Below are positions 9,021 through 17,317 of a DNA stretch of 64,000 nucleotides, piece by piece (the stretch's first letter is position 1; every line of letters begins with the position of its first letter). Position numbers and translations under genes: made by a program. This stretch comes from Bog-159 sp049511415 (GTDB lineage Bacteria; Acidobacteriota; Terriglobia; Bryobacterales; Bryobacteraceae): contig JBEKYC010000040.1 in NCBI GenBank assembly GCA_049511415.1, forward strand, positions 1-64,000, written 5' to 3'. The notes beneath the pieces were generated by a model that saw only the letters and a program-made list of their open reading frames with translations, was not told the DNA's origin and did no database searches.

Positions 9021-9733
9021 TGGTTTGGCGATTGGGATTGATTTTTTGGGGCGCGGCGGTGTTTGCGAAAGGGCCGGTTTTGAGGCTGGACGATGCTCTG
9101 GCGCGGGCACGGAAGGAGCAGTATCAATCGGCATCTGGGGGCGGGAATGGCAGCGGTGCAGAAGGTGCAGAAGGTGGTGGCGGGGCGGCAGATTCCGGCG
9201 GGAATCCGGGTGGCGTACGTCGGGGGCTACGAAGAGCAGCAGCGCTCGTTCGGGATTTTGCCATGGTGCTGGTGCTGGCGGTGCTGCTGGTGTTCATCGT
9301 GCTGCTGTTCGAGTTCGGAAGCTTCGCGGCGCCGGTGGCGATTTTGTCGTCGGCGCTACTTTCGACCTCGGGAGTCTTTCTGGCGCTGTTAGTCACCGGA
9401 ACTACTTTCAATATCTCGTCTTTCATGGGACTGATTATGGTAATCGGTATCGTGGCCAAGAATGGGATTCTGTTACTGGATGCGGACCAGAAGTTCCGGA
9501 GAGAGGGCATCGCGGCGGAGGAGAGCATGATCCGGGCGGGCGAACGGCGCTTGCGTCCGATCGCGATGACGGCGCTGGCCACGGTGGCGGGAATGATTCC
9601 GCTGGCACTGGCGTGGGGGGCGGGGTCGCAGATGCTGCAGCCGTTGGCGATCACGGTGATTGGGGGAATACTCGCGTCGATGATTTTGTCTTTGGTGGTT
9701 ACGCCGGCGGTGCATTATTATATGACGCGGTGA
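9020..9733 (+). pseudogene. scar: TolC-type start fused to the C-terminal end of an RND pump gene
   Basis: The reading frame starts well: AGGAAGAGGAAG before ATG 9020, a signal peptide (WRLGLIFWGAAVFAK) and LRLDDALARARKEQ, the first helix of a TolC-family outer-membrane factor. At about 9117 homology switches to the interior of an RND pump: in the +3 frame, SINRHLGAGMAAVQK, then AYVGGYEEQQRSF. At about 9252 one base is missing (TTCGGGAT where TTCCGGGAT would keep frame). The pump then continues in the +2 frame with RDFAMVLVLAVLLVF, GIVAKNGILLLD and TPAVHYYMTR to the natural stop. So the rest of the TolC gene, any adaptor and about 80% of the pump were deleted, and a frameshift followed. It cannot make a working pump. 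Confidence 0.8.
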
Positions 9734-10186
9734 CGAGTGGGTGGCGGCGGACGTTGACCAGGATGGCTCAGGGACATTCGAACGAGGGCACGATGGCGGG
9801 AAACGATTTCGCATGGATTCATCCAGAGGCACTGTCAGTTATCGGGACCAGCAAGAATGGGGTGCGGGACTGAAGTCCCGCGCGGGCTAAAGCCAGCTTC
9901 AGCCCGCCCCCCTGAACATCGGTTAACCGTTGGTAAGGCCGCGACTTCATGGCCTTATCCACTCTTCGCAACATTTTGAAAATGCGGCTGGCCGAGAGCC
10001 CGCCGCAGTTAGGGCGCCTGCCCTACTTCCCGTAAGTCACAAACCGATCTAAAACTTCTGCGCTTGTAAATTGTGTAACTTAGCGGCGGTCCGCGGAGCG
10101 AGGGAACGGCAGGCGATGTTAGTCTCGAATCGGGAATGAGAGATTGCATGACGGCGCGCAAGTGAGCGCGGCGAGGTCGGGGCGTA
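9734..10186 (+). other. 453-nt non-coding gap before the phage-structural cluster
   Basis: No supported gene. It contains the paired hairpins listed separately, an imperfect dyad TAGGGC..GCCCTA near 10010-10028, and at its end a GGTCGGGG sequence just before the terminase ATG. I see no small terminase, regulator or integrase gene in any frame, and no obvious strong promoter. Confidence 0.6.
9864..9907. repeat. two adjacent REP-like hairpins
   Basis: GCGGGAC tgaa GTCCCGC (9864-9881) is followed at once by GCGGGCT ... AGCCCGC (9882-9907). Both are perfect 7-bp stems. They resemble hairpins at 13460, 14445 and 17286 inside the phage-structural cluster. A role as terminator or REP element is possible; there is no T-tract for an intrinsic terminator. 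Confidence 0.6.
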
Positions 10187-11491
10187 ATGGAAATTTGCGG
10201 CAGCGTGCCTTTAGGCGCCAAACAATTGGGTTATAACGCGCTGCCGTCGCAGCAAGCATTTCACGACAGCGCGGCGCGGTTCAAGGGTTTTTCCGGGCCG
10301 GTTGCGTCCGGAAAGAGCCTGGCGTTGTGCTACGAGGCGCTACGGCTCAGCCTCGTCAATCCGGGCCGGCAGGGCTTGATCGGGGCGCCGACTTACGCCA
10401 TGCTGCGGGACGCCACGCAAACGAGCCTGTTCGAGATTCTGGATGCGGAAGATGTTCAGTACCGGTTCAACAAAGCGGAGAATTCGCTGACTCTTACCGG
10501 GTGCGAGTCGCGGATTATCTTCCGACCGGTGGACGATTTCGACCGTTTGCGGGGCACGAATCTCGCGTGGTTCGGAATGGACGAGATGACTTACTCGCCG
10601 CAAGGCGCGTGGCTACGGCTGGAAGGGCGGCTGCGCGATCCGCAGGCCAAGCAGTTATGCGGCTTCGGTGTGTGGACTCCCAAGGGATACGACTGGGTGT
10701 ACCAGAAGTTTCTAGCGGACCCGGTGGCGGGATACCACGTGGTTCTGGCGAAGCCGCGGGAGAACCACTTTCTGCTGGAGAAGGTCCCGGATTTTTACGA
10801 GCGGCTGAAAAGCAGCTACGACGAGAATTTCTACCAGCAGGAGGCCCTGGGGCAATATCTGAACCTGCGCGGCGGAATGGTTTACCGGGCCTTCGACCGC
10901 AGCGAGCATGTGAAGAGGCTGGGCGTGAATCCACTGATTCCGCTTTTATGGGCTTTGGACTTCAACGTGGATCCGATGTCGTCGGTGGTGGCGCAGATAG
11001 AGGGCAGGACGGTATTCGTGCTGGAGGAGATCTCGATGCGGCACGCCAGCACGCATGAGGCTTGCGAGGAATTCGTGAAACGGTTTCCGAGCCACCGCAG
11101 CGGCGTGGTGATTTACGGAGACGCGTCGGGAAATACGCAGCAGACGACAGGGAGCTCGGATTACCAGATCGTGCGGGACTACTTCCGGACGAATTACGGG
11201 ACGCGGCCCATTTACAAAGTACCGAAGGCCAATCCGAATGTGCGGGATCGTATCATGCTGATGAACGCCAAACTGCGATCCGCGTCGGGCGAGGTGCGGC
11301 TGTACGTGGACGAGAAATGCAAGGATCTGATCAAGGACTTCGAGCAGGTGACGTACAAGACGGATAGTAATGCGATCGATAAAGAGAAGGACCGGCAACG
11401 GACGCATCTTTCCGATGCGCTGGGGTACTTGCTGTGGCAAGAGCAAAGACCACAAGCAGCAATCGGCGAGCAGAGGGAACGCCTGATTTGA
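10187..11491 (+). CDS. phage terminase large subunit
   Basis: 434 residues. The N-terminal ATPase has a Walker A variant GPVASGKSLA near residue 35, motif-like LIGAPTYAMLRD, and Walker B AWFGMDEMT near residue 128. The C-terminal RNase-H-like nuclease half contains ALDFNVDP near residue 260, VVIYGDASG near 308 and HLSDALGYLLW near 409, giving the three acidic positions of the metal site. The enzyme would cut and pump DNA into proheads. No small terminase gene precedes it. It is the first gene of a tightly packed set (7-nt gap to the portal gene). Confidence 0.9.
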   Translation: MEICGSVPLGAKQLGYNALPSQQAFHDSAARFKGFSGPVASGKSLALCYEALRLSLVNPGRQGLIGAPTYAMLRDATQTSLFEILDAEDVQYRFNKAENSLTLTGCESRIIFRPVDDFDRLRGTNLAWFGMDEMTYSPQGAWLRLEGRLRDPQAKQLCGFGVWTPKGYDWVYQKFLADPVAGYHVVLAKPRENHFLLEKVPDFYERLKSSYDENFYQQEALGQYLNLRGGMVYRAFDRSEHVKRLGVNPLIPLLWALDFNVDPMSSVVAQIEGRTVFVLEEISMRHASTHEACEEFVKRFPSHRSGVVIYGDASGNTQQTTGSSDYQIVRDYFRTNYGTRPIYKVPKANPNVRDRIMLMNAKLRSASGEVRLYVDEKCKDLIKDFEQVTYKTDSNAIDKEKDRQRTHLSDALGYLLWQEQRPQAAIGEQRERLI

Positions 11492-11498
11492 GGAATCA

Positions 11499-12869
11499 AT
11501 GGTGAATATCGACCGGGAGCATCCAGAGTACGCCGCGAGAAAGGCGATGTGGAGGAAGTACCGGGACTTGTACGCGGGCGGCGAGCAGATGCAGCAGCGC
11601 GCGTTCGAGTATCTGGTGAGGCGCCACAAGGAACCTAACGATATATATGCGGAGCGGCTCAGCCGGGTGTTTTACGAGAATTACGTTGGCTCGATCATCG
11701 ACTGGTACGCGGCGACGCTCATGCGCCGCGAGGCCGCGCTGCTGTTTGAAGGCAGCGACGAGGGGGCCAAGGAATTCTATAACGGCTTCACGGAAGACTG
11801 CGACCTGAAGGGCACGAGCCTGGCGGAGTTTTTCCGGCAACGGATGGTGCAGGCGCTGGTGGCGGGGTGCAGTTACACGGTGGTAGACTTTCCGCGTCCT
11901 TCGGTGGCACCCAGCAACCGGGCGGAGGAAGACGCGCTGGGCGGGTCGCGCGCCTACCTGGTGGATTATTCGCCGGAGGAACTCATCAACTGGAGTTACG
12001 ACGATCGGGGGGGATGGGAGTGGGCGGTGATCCGGACCTCGACACTGCGGAAATCGAAGGTGACGGAGAGCGACTGGGCGCGGGAGACACGGTGGATCTA
12101 CTACGACCGGCAGCGGTACGAAGTTTACCAGCAAACGCGAGACAAAGAGATCCGGCTGGTGGACGAAGGCTTGCACGGGCTGGCGGAACAGAACCGGGTG
12201 CCCATATTCACGCTGCGCGTCACGGAAGGGCTGTGGCTAATGAACAAAGCGGCCCTCCTCCAGCTGGAGCATTTCAATAAGTCGAATGCGCTGGCGTGGG
12301 CGCTGACCATGGGGCTATTCGCATCTCCGGTGGTGTACTCGGACCGGGAATGGAATCAAATCGTAGGGGAGTCGTACTTCATTCAGCTGGCGCCAGGGGA
12401 CCACTTCGGATGGACGGAACCGGAGGGTAAGGTATACCAGATCGCAGCCGACAATCTGAACCAACTTAAAGACGAGATTTACCGGGTGTGTTACTTGATG
12501 ACACACGCGGCGGGACCAGACTCGGCGGGCGCACATCAATCAGGGGCGAGCAAGCAGCGGGACTTCAGCATCACGCAGGAGGTGCTGCGGGCTTACGGCG
12601 ACGGCGTGAAGGAAACGATGAAGCAGGTGCTGCGCGCGATCGCCGCGGCCCGCAAGGACCAGGTCTCGATCGATGTGTCAGGGCTGGACGAATTCGATAT
12701 CGGGGACTTCAGCAACGAACTGGACGATGCGAGCAAGCTGCTGAGCCTGGGGATCGAGTCGACGACTTTGAGGAAACAGATTTTCAAGAAGCTGGCGCTG
12801 AAGTTTCTATCGGATGTGCGGCAGGAAGTTAAGACCAAGATCGCACAGGAGATCGACGCGCAAGAGTAA
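11499..12869 (+). CDS. phage portal protein
   Basis: 456 residues; begins MVNIDREHPEYAARKAMWRK. The region LSRVFYENYVGSIIDWYAATLMRR, the tryptophan-rich middle and LNQLKDEIYRVCYLM, followed by a helical C-terminus, match portal proteins of the DUF4055/SPP1-like class. It would form the dodecameric ring through which DNA enters and to which the connector binds. Position directly after the terminase supports this. A short non-coding gap (37 nt) with a GGATAGGG site separates it from the next gene. Confidence 0.82.
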   Translation: MVNIDREHPEYAARKAMWRKYRDLYAGGEQMQQRAFEYLVRRHKEPNDIYAERLSRVFYENYVGSIIDWYAATLMRREAALLFEGSDEGAKEFYNGFTEDCDLKGTSLAEFFRQRMVQALVAGCSYTVVDFPRPSVAPSNRAEEDALGGSRAYLVDYSPEELINWSYDDRGGWEWAVIRTSTLRKSKVTESDWARETRWIYYDRQRYEVYQQTRDKEIRLVDEGLHGLAEQNRVPIFTLRVTEGLWLMNKAALLQLEHFNKSNALAWALTMGLFASPVVYSDREWNQIVGESYFIQLAPGDHFGWTEPEGKVYQIAADNLNQLKDEIYRVCYLMTHAAGPDSAGAHQSGASKQRDFSITQEVLRAYGDGVKETMKQVLRAIAAARKDQVSIDVSGLDEFDIGDFSNELDDASKLLSLGIESTTLRKQIFKKLALKFLSDVRQEVKTKIAQEIDAQE

Positions 12870-12906
12870 GTGGCCGGGGATTGCGGAGCTAAGGATAGGG
12901 TGACTT

Positions 12907-13458
12907 ATGGAAGACATAGACGTGCAGGCGATCGTGAAGCAGGCGGTACAAGAGTTTCTGCAAGAGCAGCAGGCCAAGAGCGAGCCGGCATACAAGACGG
13001 AACTGGTGGAGGAACGCAAGCGCCGGGAGCAACTGGAGCGGCGTCTGAGCGAAGTGGAAGAGGAGAGCAAACGAAGCCGCCAGGCGGCGGAGAAGGCGGA
13101 GCGCAGCTCGACGATCCGGGCGGAACTGCAACGGCTGGGAGTGGCGAAGGTGGATCTAGCGTTCAAGGCGGTGCAGGACGGTGTATTCCGGGCGGAGGAC
13201 GGCCGGCTGCTGGCGCGCAGCGACAACGGGGAGGTGCCGCTGAAGGATTATCTTTGCAGCTTTGTGAGCGAGAATCCGGAATTTCTGCCGGCGCGGATCG
13301 CGGGCGGATCGGGCATCACGGCGGCACACAAAGCTCCGCGGGAGGGAACGGAGAGTGTGGACATCGACGGGATCCGGCCCGGCATGAGCGCGGAGGACTT
13401 GGATCGAGTACGGAAGGAGATTGTGCGGGTAGCATCGCAGAATCTGCGGGGACTTTAA
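12907..13458 (+). CDS. capsid scaffolding-like protein
   Basis: 183 residues, highly charged and mostly helical: residues ~10-75 are a predicted coiled coil (VEERKRREQLERRLSEVEEE). A short Gly-rich linker (IAGGSGITAAHKAP) and a small basic C-terminal helix (DLDRVRKEIVRVASQNLRGL) follow, as in phage scaffolding proteins whose C-terminus contacts coat protein. The location between portal and coat genes is the usual scaffold slot. The identification rests on composition and position rather than a diagnostic motif. Confidence 0.65.
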   Translation: MEDIDVQAIVKQAVQEFLQEQQAKSEPAYKTELVEERKRREQLERRLSEVEEESKRSRQAAEKAERSSTIRAELQRLGVAKVDLAFKAVQDGVFRAEDGRLLARSDNGEVPLKDYLCSFVSENPEFLPARIAGGSGITAAHKAPREGTESVDIDGIRPGMSAEDLDRVRKEIVRVASQNLRGL

Positions 13459-13459
13459 G

Positions 13460-13506
13460 CAGGACAGGCAGGAATGCCTGAATTCCAGGACAGGCAGGAA
13501 CGCCTG
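13460..13506. repeat. direct pair of small hairpins between scaffold and coat genes
   Basis: CAGGACAGGCAGGAATGCCTG (13460-13480) is repeated with one change at 13486-13506. Each copy contains an inverted repeat: CAGGCA ggaa TGCCTG in the first, CAGGC..GCCTG in the second. They lie just before the ribosome site TAGGAGA of the coat gene, and could act as RNA-processing or attenuation structures or be host REP elements. Confidence 0.65.
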
Positions 13507-13524
13507 CTCCACTTAGGAGAATGA

Positions 13525-14436
13525 ATGGCAACGATCACATCAGCTAATGTGGCCAGCGCGATTGTGAAGCTGGTGGCGGCAGACGCTCTGCCCGCCTTGG
13601 TCGGGAACCTAGTAATGGGTAACCTGGTCAACCGCGATTATGAACCTGTATTGGCCCAGGCCGGGGACACGGTAAACATTCCGATTCCGCCGACGCTGGT
13701 AGCGAACAACATAGCGGAGGGCGGACAAGTCCAGCCGCAGAACCCGAACCTGGGGAATGCACAGATCGTTCTGAACACGCACGCGGAAGCGACTTTTCAG
13801 ATACCGGATGTCACCAAGGTGCTGGCGGTGCCGGACCTGTTGCAGGTCTACATGCAGCCGGCGGTAGTGGCTATCGCGGAGAGCATCGAAACGAGCCTGC
13901 TGAATCTGTATGCCGGCCTGACGGCCAACACGCCGGTAGGCACGCCGGGGACGCCGCTGGTGGAAGCGGCGATCGACCAGGCAGAAAGCGCGTTATTCTC
14001 GGCCAAAGTTCCGCCATCGGAACCGAAGTATCTGGTGGTGGATGCGGCTACCTACTCACAACTACGGCAGATTGAGCGATTCAGCGAATTTCAGACGGCC
14101 GGGGAAGCAGGTCTGCGGGCTTTGATCGACGGCGCCGTGGGGAAGATCAAGGACTTCTTCGTGCTGCGGTCGCAGTATGTGGCGGCCACGGGCAGTTCGC
14201 CGCTCACGACACACAACATCGCATTCACGAAGAACGCGATCGGATTGGTAATCCGGCGTTTGCCGCAGCCATTGTACGGCACGGGGGCGGTGGCGCACTA
14301 CGCCGAGATGGGCAACTTTGGCATGCGGGTAGTGATGAGTTACCAGCCGAATACTCTGGCGCAGCAGTTCACGGTGGATGTGCTGTACGGGTGCGCGGTG
14401 ATTCGGAATAACTTCGGCGTACAGGTGAATTCGTAG
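13525..14436 (+). CDS. major capsid (coat) protein, P22-gp5-like
   Basis: 303 residues. Start ATG 13525 follows TAGGAGA with good spacing. The N-terminus (SANVASAIVKLVAADALPALVG), NIPIPPTLVANN, the E-loop-like stretch HAEATFQIPDV and the conserved C-terminal region GMRVVMSYQPNTLAQQFTVD with VLYGCAVIRNN match the P22-coat-like HK97-fold family. No prohead protease gene is present and the N-terminus lacks a delta-domain, so assembly should depend on the separate scaffold. As expected for a coat protein it is rich in small residues. Confidence 0.82.
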   Translation: MATITSANVASAIVKLVAADALPALVGNLVMGNLVNRDYEPVLAQAGDTVNIPIPPTLVANNIAEGGQVQPQNPNLGNAQIVLNTHAEATFQIPDVTKVLAVPDLLQVYMQPAVVAIAESIETSLLNLYAGLTANTPVGTPGTPLVEAAIDQAESALFSAKVPPSEPKYLVVDAATYSQLRQIERFSEFQTAGEAGLRALIDGAVGKIKDFFVLRSQYVAATGSSPLTTHNIAFTKNAIGLVIRRLPQPLYGTGAVAHYAEMGNFGMRVVMSYQPNTLAQQFTVDVLYGCAVIRNNFGVQVNS

Positions 14437-14444
14437 GGCATCTT

Positions 14445-14506
14445 TCCGGATGGGCGGGGGCTACGCGGGACTAGAGTGCCGCGCGCGCCAATACCCGCCC
14501 TCCGGA
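14445..14506. repeat. long imperfect hairpin after the coat gene
   Basis: TCCGGA (14445-14450) and GGCGGG pair with CCCGCC and TCCGGA (14501-14506). The loop itself contains CGCGGgACT..AGTgCCGCG. It occupies the only sizeable gap (91 nt) among the head genes and could protect or attenuate the transcript 3' of the coat gene. Confidence 0.6.
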
Positions 14507-14527
14507 CTTACAAGGGAGTCGGACACC

Positions 14528-14836
14528 ATGGATCTACAGATTTATTACAAGAAGATTCGCGAGGCGGAGGAGAATCTTAAAGAGCCTTGCGTGGTTGTGA
14601 TCAGCCTGGCGACGCCCGACGGCGGGCGCGAGGGCGTCAAGACGGAGGTTCCGCGGCGCATTGCGGCGAAGATGATTGTAGAGGGCGCAGTGCGGCTGGC
14701 GACGGCGGAGGAAACGCGGGATTTTCAGGAGCAGAAGGCGGAAGCCAAGCGGCAGGCGGATCAAACGGCGGCGGCGTCACGGCTGCAATTCACGGTTGTC
14801 TCGCCGAGCGAACTGCGCAAGCTGAAGCAGGCCTAA
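14528..14836 (+). CDS. small protein of the head-tail cluster, function unknown
   Basis: 102 residues from ATG 14528, which follows AAGGGAGT; an upstream GTG-type start at 14450 would run through the hairpin and is unlikely. Sequence: YYKKIREAEENLKEPCVVVIS, then VPRRIAAKMIVEGAVRLATAEE and a helical Gln/Ala-rich C-terminus. I do not recognise the family. Its place directly after the coat gene would fit a head-decoration or head-completion role, but that is inference. Three bases separate it from the next gene. Confidence 0.7.
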   Translation: MDLQIYYKKIREAEENLKEPCVVVISLATPDGGREGVKTEVPRRIAAKMIVEGAVRLATAEETRDFQEQKAEAKRQADQTAAASRLQFTVVSPSELRKLKQA

Positions 14837-14839
14837 GCG

Positions 14840-15604
14840 ATGTCTCTGTTCACAGACGGTATATCCACGATCCAGGACCTGGCGAACCAGGACTCGTCGG
14901 TGCTCAGCACGGCGCAGACCGAGAACATCAATTTGAGCGAGAAGCTAGCGCTGGCGCAACAGGATCTAGGAATCGAGCTGACGGCTCTGCTGCAACGGAG
15001 CGGCACATACGATTGGCAGTTCTGGCTGCAACCCGTGCCGCAATTGAACAACATCGTGGTTACTCCGCCGCTAAAGCTCTGGCACGTGTTCCACACTCTG
15101 AAGCTGGTCTATCAGGATGTTTATTTCAACCAACTGAACGACCGTTACAAGGCCAAGCGGGACCAATTCGAGCAGTTGGCAGGCGGGGCGATGCAGAAAC
15201 TGATGCAGACAGGCTTGGGGATTGCGGCCGACCCGATTCCGCAGGCCGCGCCGCCACAGTTGAGCTTGATACCAGGCGGGCAGCCAGGGCTGACTTATTA
15301 CGTGGCCGCGTCGTGGCTCAACGCAGAAGGCCAGGAAGGCCTGCCCAGCACTGCCACGTGCTTAGCGGCGCCAGCGGGCAATGCGCTGGTGGCGCAACCC
15401 GTCGCGCCGCCGGCAAACGCGACATTGTGGAATGTGTACGTAGGGCTGACGACAACCAGTTTGGTTTTGCAAAACACGGCGGGGTTGGCGTTGGATCAAG
15501 TGTGGGTGCAGGCAGCGCCGGTAGCGGCAAGCGGTCAAGCACCGGGCAGCGGGCAAACGCCGGATTATCTGCGGGCGCTACCGCGACTCATTCAGCGAGG
15601 TTAG
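14840..15604 (+). CDS. probable head-tail connector or neck protein, function unknown
   Basis: 254 residues. The N-terminal ~115 residues are helical (TIQDLANQDSSVLSTAQ, WHVFHTLKLVYQDVYFNQL) and resemble small adaptor proteins in arrangement. Residues ~130-230 form a Pro/Ala-rich fibronectin-like beta domain (LTYYVAASWLNAEGQEGLPS, ATLWNVYVGLTTTSL). A similar beta domain recurs in the 1299-residue hub downstream (LYYAVSAVDSAGNES). No family assignment is certain; gene order favours a connector or neck role. Confidence 0.65.
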   Translation: MSLFTDGISTIQDLANQDSSVLSTAQTENINLSEKLALAQQDLGIELTALLQRSGTYDWQFWLQPVPQLNNIVVTPPLKLWHVFHTLKLVYQDVYFNQLNDRYKAKRDQFEQLAGGAMQKLMQTGLGIAADPIPQAAPPQLSLIPGGQPGLTYYVAASWLNAEGQEGLPSTATCLAAPAGNALVAQPVAPPANATLWNVYVGLTTTSLVLQNTAGLALDQVWVQAAPVAASGQAPGSGQTPDYLRALPRLIQRG

Positions 15605-15607
15605 ACG

Positions 15608-16102
15608 ATGGCATGGGTGGGCAGTACCGTAACGGCACAAGTGGTGAGCCTGTTGAGCGGGGCGGATGGGCTAAACGCGTGCGCCGCGACGCTGGCGTTG
15701 GCCGAAGGCATGAGCGTGGCCGCCCTGGGGCAGAACCAGATCGGCGGGCAAAATGCCTCGATCGAGTTGACAGAGCGCAGCACCACGATGGTTTATCCGG
15801 CGGTGAGTGTTTATTGCGAGAAGATCGTCAACCAACTGAAGGAGAAGTTTCGAGACTTCTCCGGCAAGGCGCTGATAGCCGTCGAGGTGCGCGTGTCACA
15901 AGACCGGCTGGATGGAATCGAAGACCAGCTTGAGCTGTTCGTGGACGCCGTTACTCAGGTGCTAGACCAAAACCGTGGGGACTGGGGTGAGGGAATGTAT
16001 TACACCGGATGTTACGAAGCAACGTTGAGTCCGGTGAAGCACGGCGGGCAGAATTTCATCCAGGTGGGGAAGATCACATTCGAGGTGGGAGTGAGCGACT
16101 AA
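15608..16102 (+). CDS. probable tail terminator/neck protein
   Basis: 164 residues. After ~50 residues of small amino acids, it shows an alpha/beta core: TTMVYPAVSVYCEKIVNQ, KALIAVEVRVSQDRLDGIED, VDAVTQVLDQNRGDWGEG and the strand pair NFIQVGKITFEVGVSD. This layout is typical of tail-terminator/minor tail proteins, which sit between connector and tube. It precedes the tail tube gene by four bases. The assignment is by fold pattern and position, with no single diagnostic motif. Confidence 0.6.
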   Translation: MAWVGSTVTAQVVSLLSGADGLNACAATLALAEGMSVAALGQNQIGGQNASIELTERSTTMVYPAVSVYCEKIVNQLKEKFRDFSGKALIAVEVRVSQDRLDGIEDQLELFVDAVTQVLDQNRGDWGEGMYYTGCYEATLSPVKHGGQNFIQVGKITFEVGVSD

Positions 16103-16106
16103 AGTC

Positions 16107-17279
16107 ATGTCTTCGTATACATCATCCAACGCGAACCGTTTTTATACAGGCCTGGAGAGCAATTACGGCCAGACACCCGTTATCACGGCGCAGAACCGGT
16201 TCCCCGCAGTGAAGCTGACGGCAAAGAACCAGATAGAGAAGGCGGACCGGCGGGACAAGACGGGCAGCCGTACGTTCGTCGGCATACCCGCAGGGCTTCG
16301 ACGCAATACCAGTTTCACTCTTGCCACATACATGACGAGCTGGGACGGGCAGAGCGCGGGCCCGGCATACGGGCCGTTGTTCCAGTCGAGCATGGGGGAA
16401 ACACCTTTGATTTATGGGGGTGGGAGTGCGGCGGCCGGCTGCAGCAGCACGATGGTGGCGTTCGCGGCGCCGCATAGCCTGGTAACGGGGCAGGGCGTAT
16501 CGTACGGTGGAGAGATCCGGTTTATAGTGGCAGTTACAAGCACCAACACGGTGCAAGTGAACGCACCGTTTTCGAAGATACCAACCGCGGGCGCAGCGAT
16601 TGCGCCGAGTATTTCATATTTTCCGGCAACGGAAGTACCGAGCGTGAGCATCTTCGACTATTGGGACCCGAGCACCGCAGTGCAACGGATTCTGTGCGGC
16701 GCGGCCGTGAACAGGATGACTATCAAGGTCAACGGCGACTTTCATCAATTCGAATTCAGCGGCATGGCGCAGGATCTGATCGACAATGTAAGCTTTGCGG
16801 CGGGGATGGGACAGTTGGCGAGCTTTCCGGTGGAGCCGGCATTGGGGGCGTTCGACTATTCCATTGTCCCGGGCAACATGGGCGAGGCGTGGCTAGGCAG
16901 CACACCGGACCAGTTCTACACGATTACCAACGGAACCTTCCAGTTAGACAACGGCTTGGATACACGGTCGAAGGAATTCGGCAGTAACCTACCGCTGGCG
17001 ATTGCGCCGGGGCCGCGATCGGTAACGGCTACGTTCGGGCTGTACGAGCTGGATGATCCAGCGACGCAGGGCTTATATCAGGCAGCCCGGCAACAATCGC
17101 CGGTGAGCGTGATGTTCCAATTGGGCCAGCAAACGGGACAGGTGATGGCGGTGTACCTGGCGAACGTGGTGCCGGTGGTTCCGGAGTTCGACGACAGCGA
17201 TAACCGACTGCAGTGGACGTTTCAAGGATCGAAGGCTCAGGGAACAGCGGATAACGAGATTGCGGTGGCGTTCGGGTAA
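16107..17279 (+). CDS. phage tail tube (major tail) protein
   Basis: 390 residues. It starts SSYTSSNANRFYTGLESNYG and shows the two-part beta organisation of tube proteins: RFPAVKLTAKNQIEKADRRD, MTIKVNGDFHQFEFSGMAQDL near residue 205, and the closing QWTFQGSKAQGTADNEIAVAF. An Ig-like insertion lies near residues 100-170 (LVTGQGVSYGGEIRFIVAV). The position before the tail-assembly chaperone pair is the normal place for this gene in siphovirus-type clusters. Confidence 0.75.
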   Translation: MSSYTSSNANRFYTGLESNYGQTPVITAQNRFPAVKLTAKNQIEKADRRDKTGSRTFVGIPAGLRRNTSFTLATYMTSWDGQSAGPAYGPLFQSSMGETPLIYGGGSAAAGCSSTMVAFAAPHSLVTGQGVSYGGEIRFIVAVTSTNTVQVNAPFSKIPTAGAAIAPSISYFPATEVPSVSIFDYWDPSTAVQRILCGAAVNRMTIKVNGDFHQFEFSGMAQDLIDNVSFAAGMGQLASFPVEPALGAFDYSIVPGNMGEAWLGSTPDQFYTITNGTFQLDNGLDTRSKEFGSNLPLAIAPGPRSVTATFGLYELDDPATQGLYQAARQQSPVSVMFQLGQQTGQVMAVYLANVVPVVPEFDDSDNRLQWTFQGSKAQGTADNEIAVAFG

Positions 17280-17285
17280 TGGGGC

Positions 17286-17304
17286 GGCGGGACAAATGCC
17301 CGCC
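17286..17304. repeat. short hairpin after the tail tube gene
   Basis: GGCGGG ACAAATG CCCGCC: a perfect 6-bp GC stem in the 38-nt gap between the tube gene and the chaperone gene. It resembles the stems at 9864 and 14445. Confidence 0.55.
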
Positions 17305-17317
17305 CTCAGACACTTTT

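Noticed and set aside
7746..9134. 462-codon minus-strand frame rich in Pro, Arg and His
   Set aside because: Mirror of the amidohydrolase gene; composition typical of antisense frames.
9734..10186. small terminase gene upstream of the large subunit
   Set aside because: No open frame of suitable length or helix-turn-helix pattern in this gap; only hairpins.
14587..15933. 448-codon plus-strand frame across three tail/neck genes
   Set aside because: Glycine/arginine-rich shadow; the other frame holds genes with ribosome sites and tight spacing.
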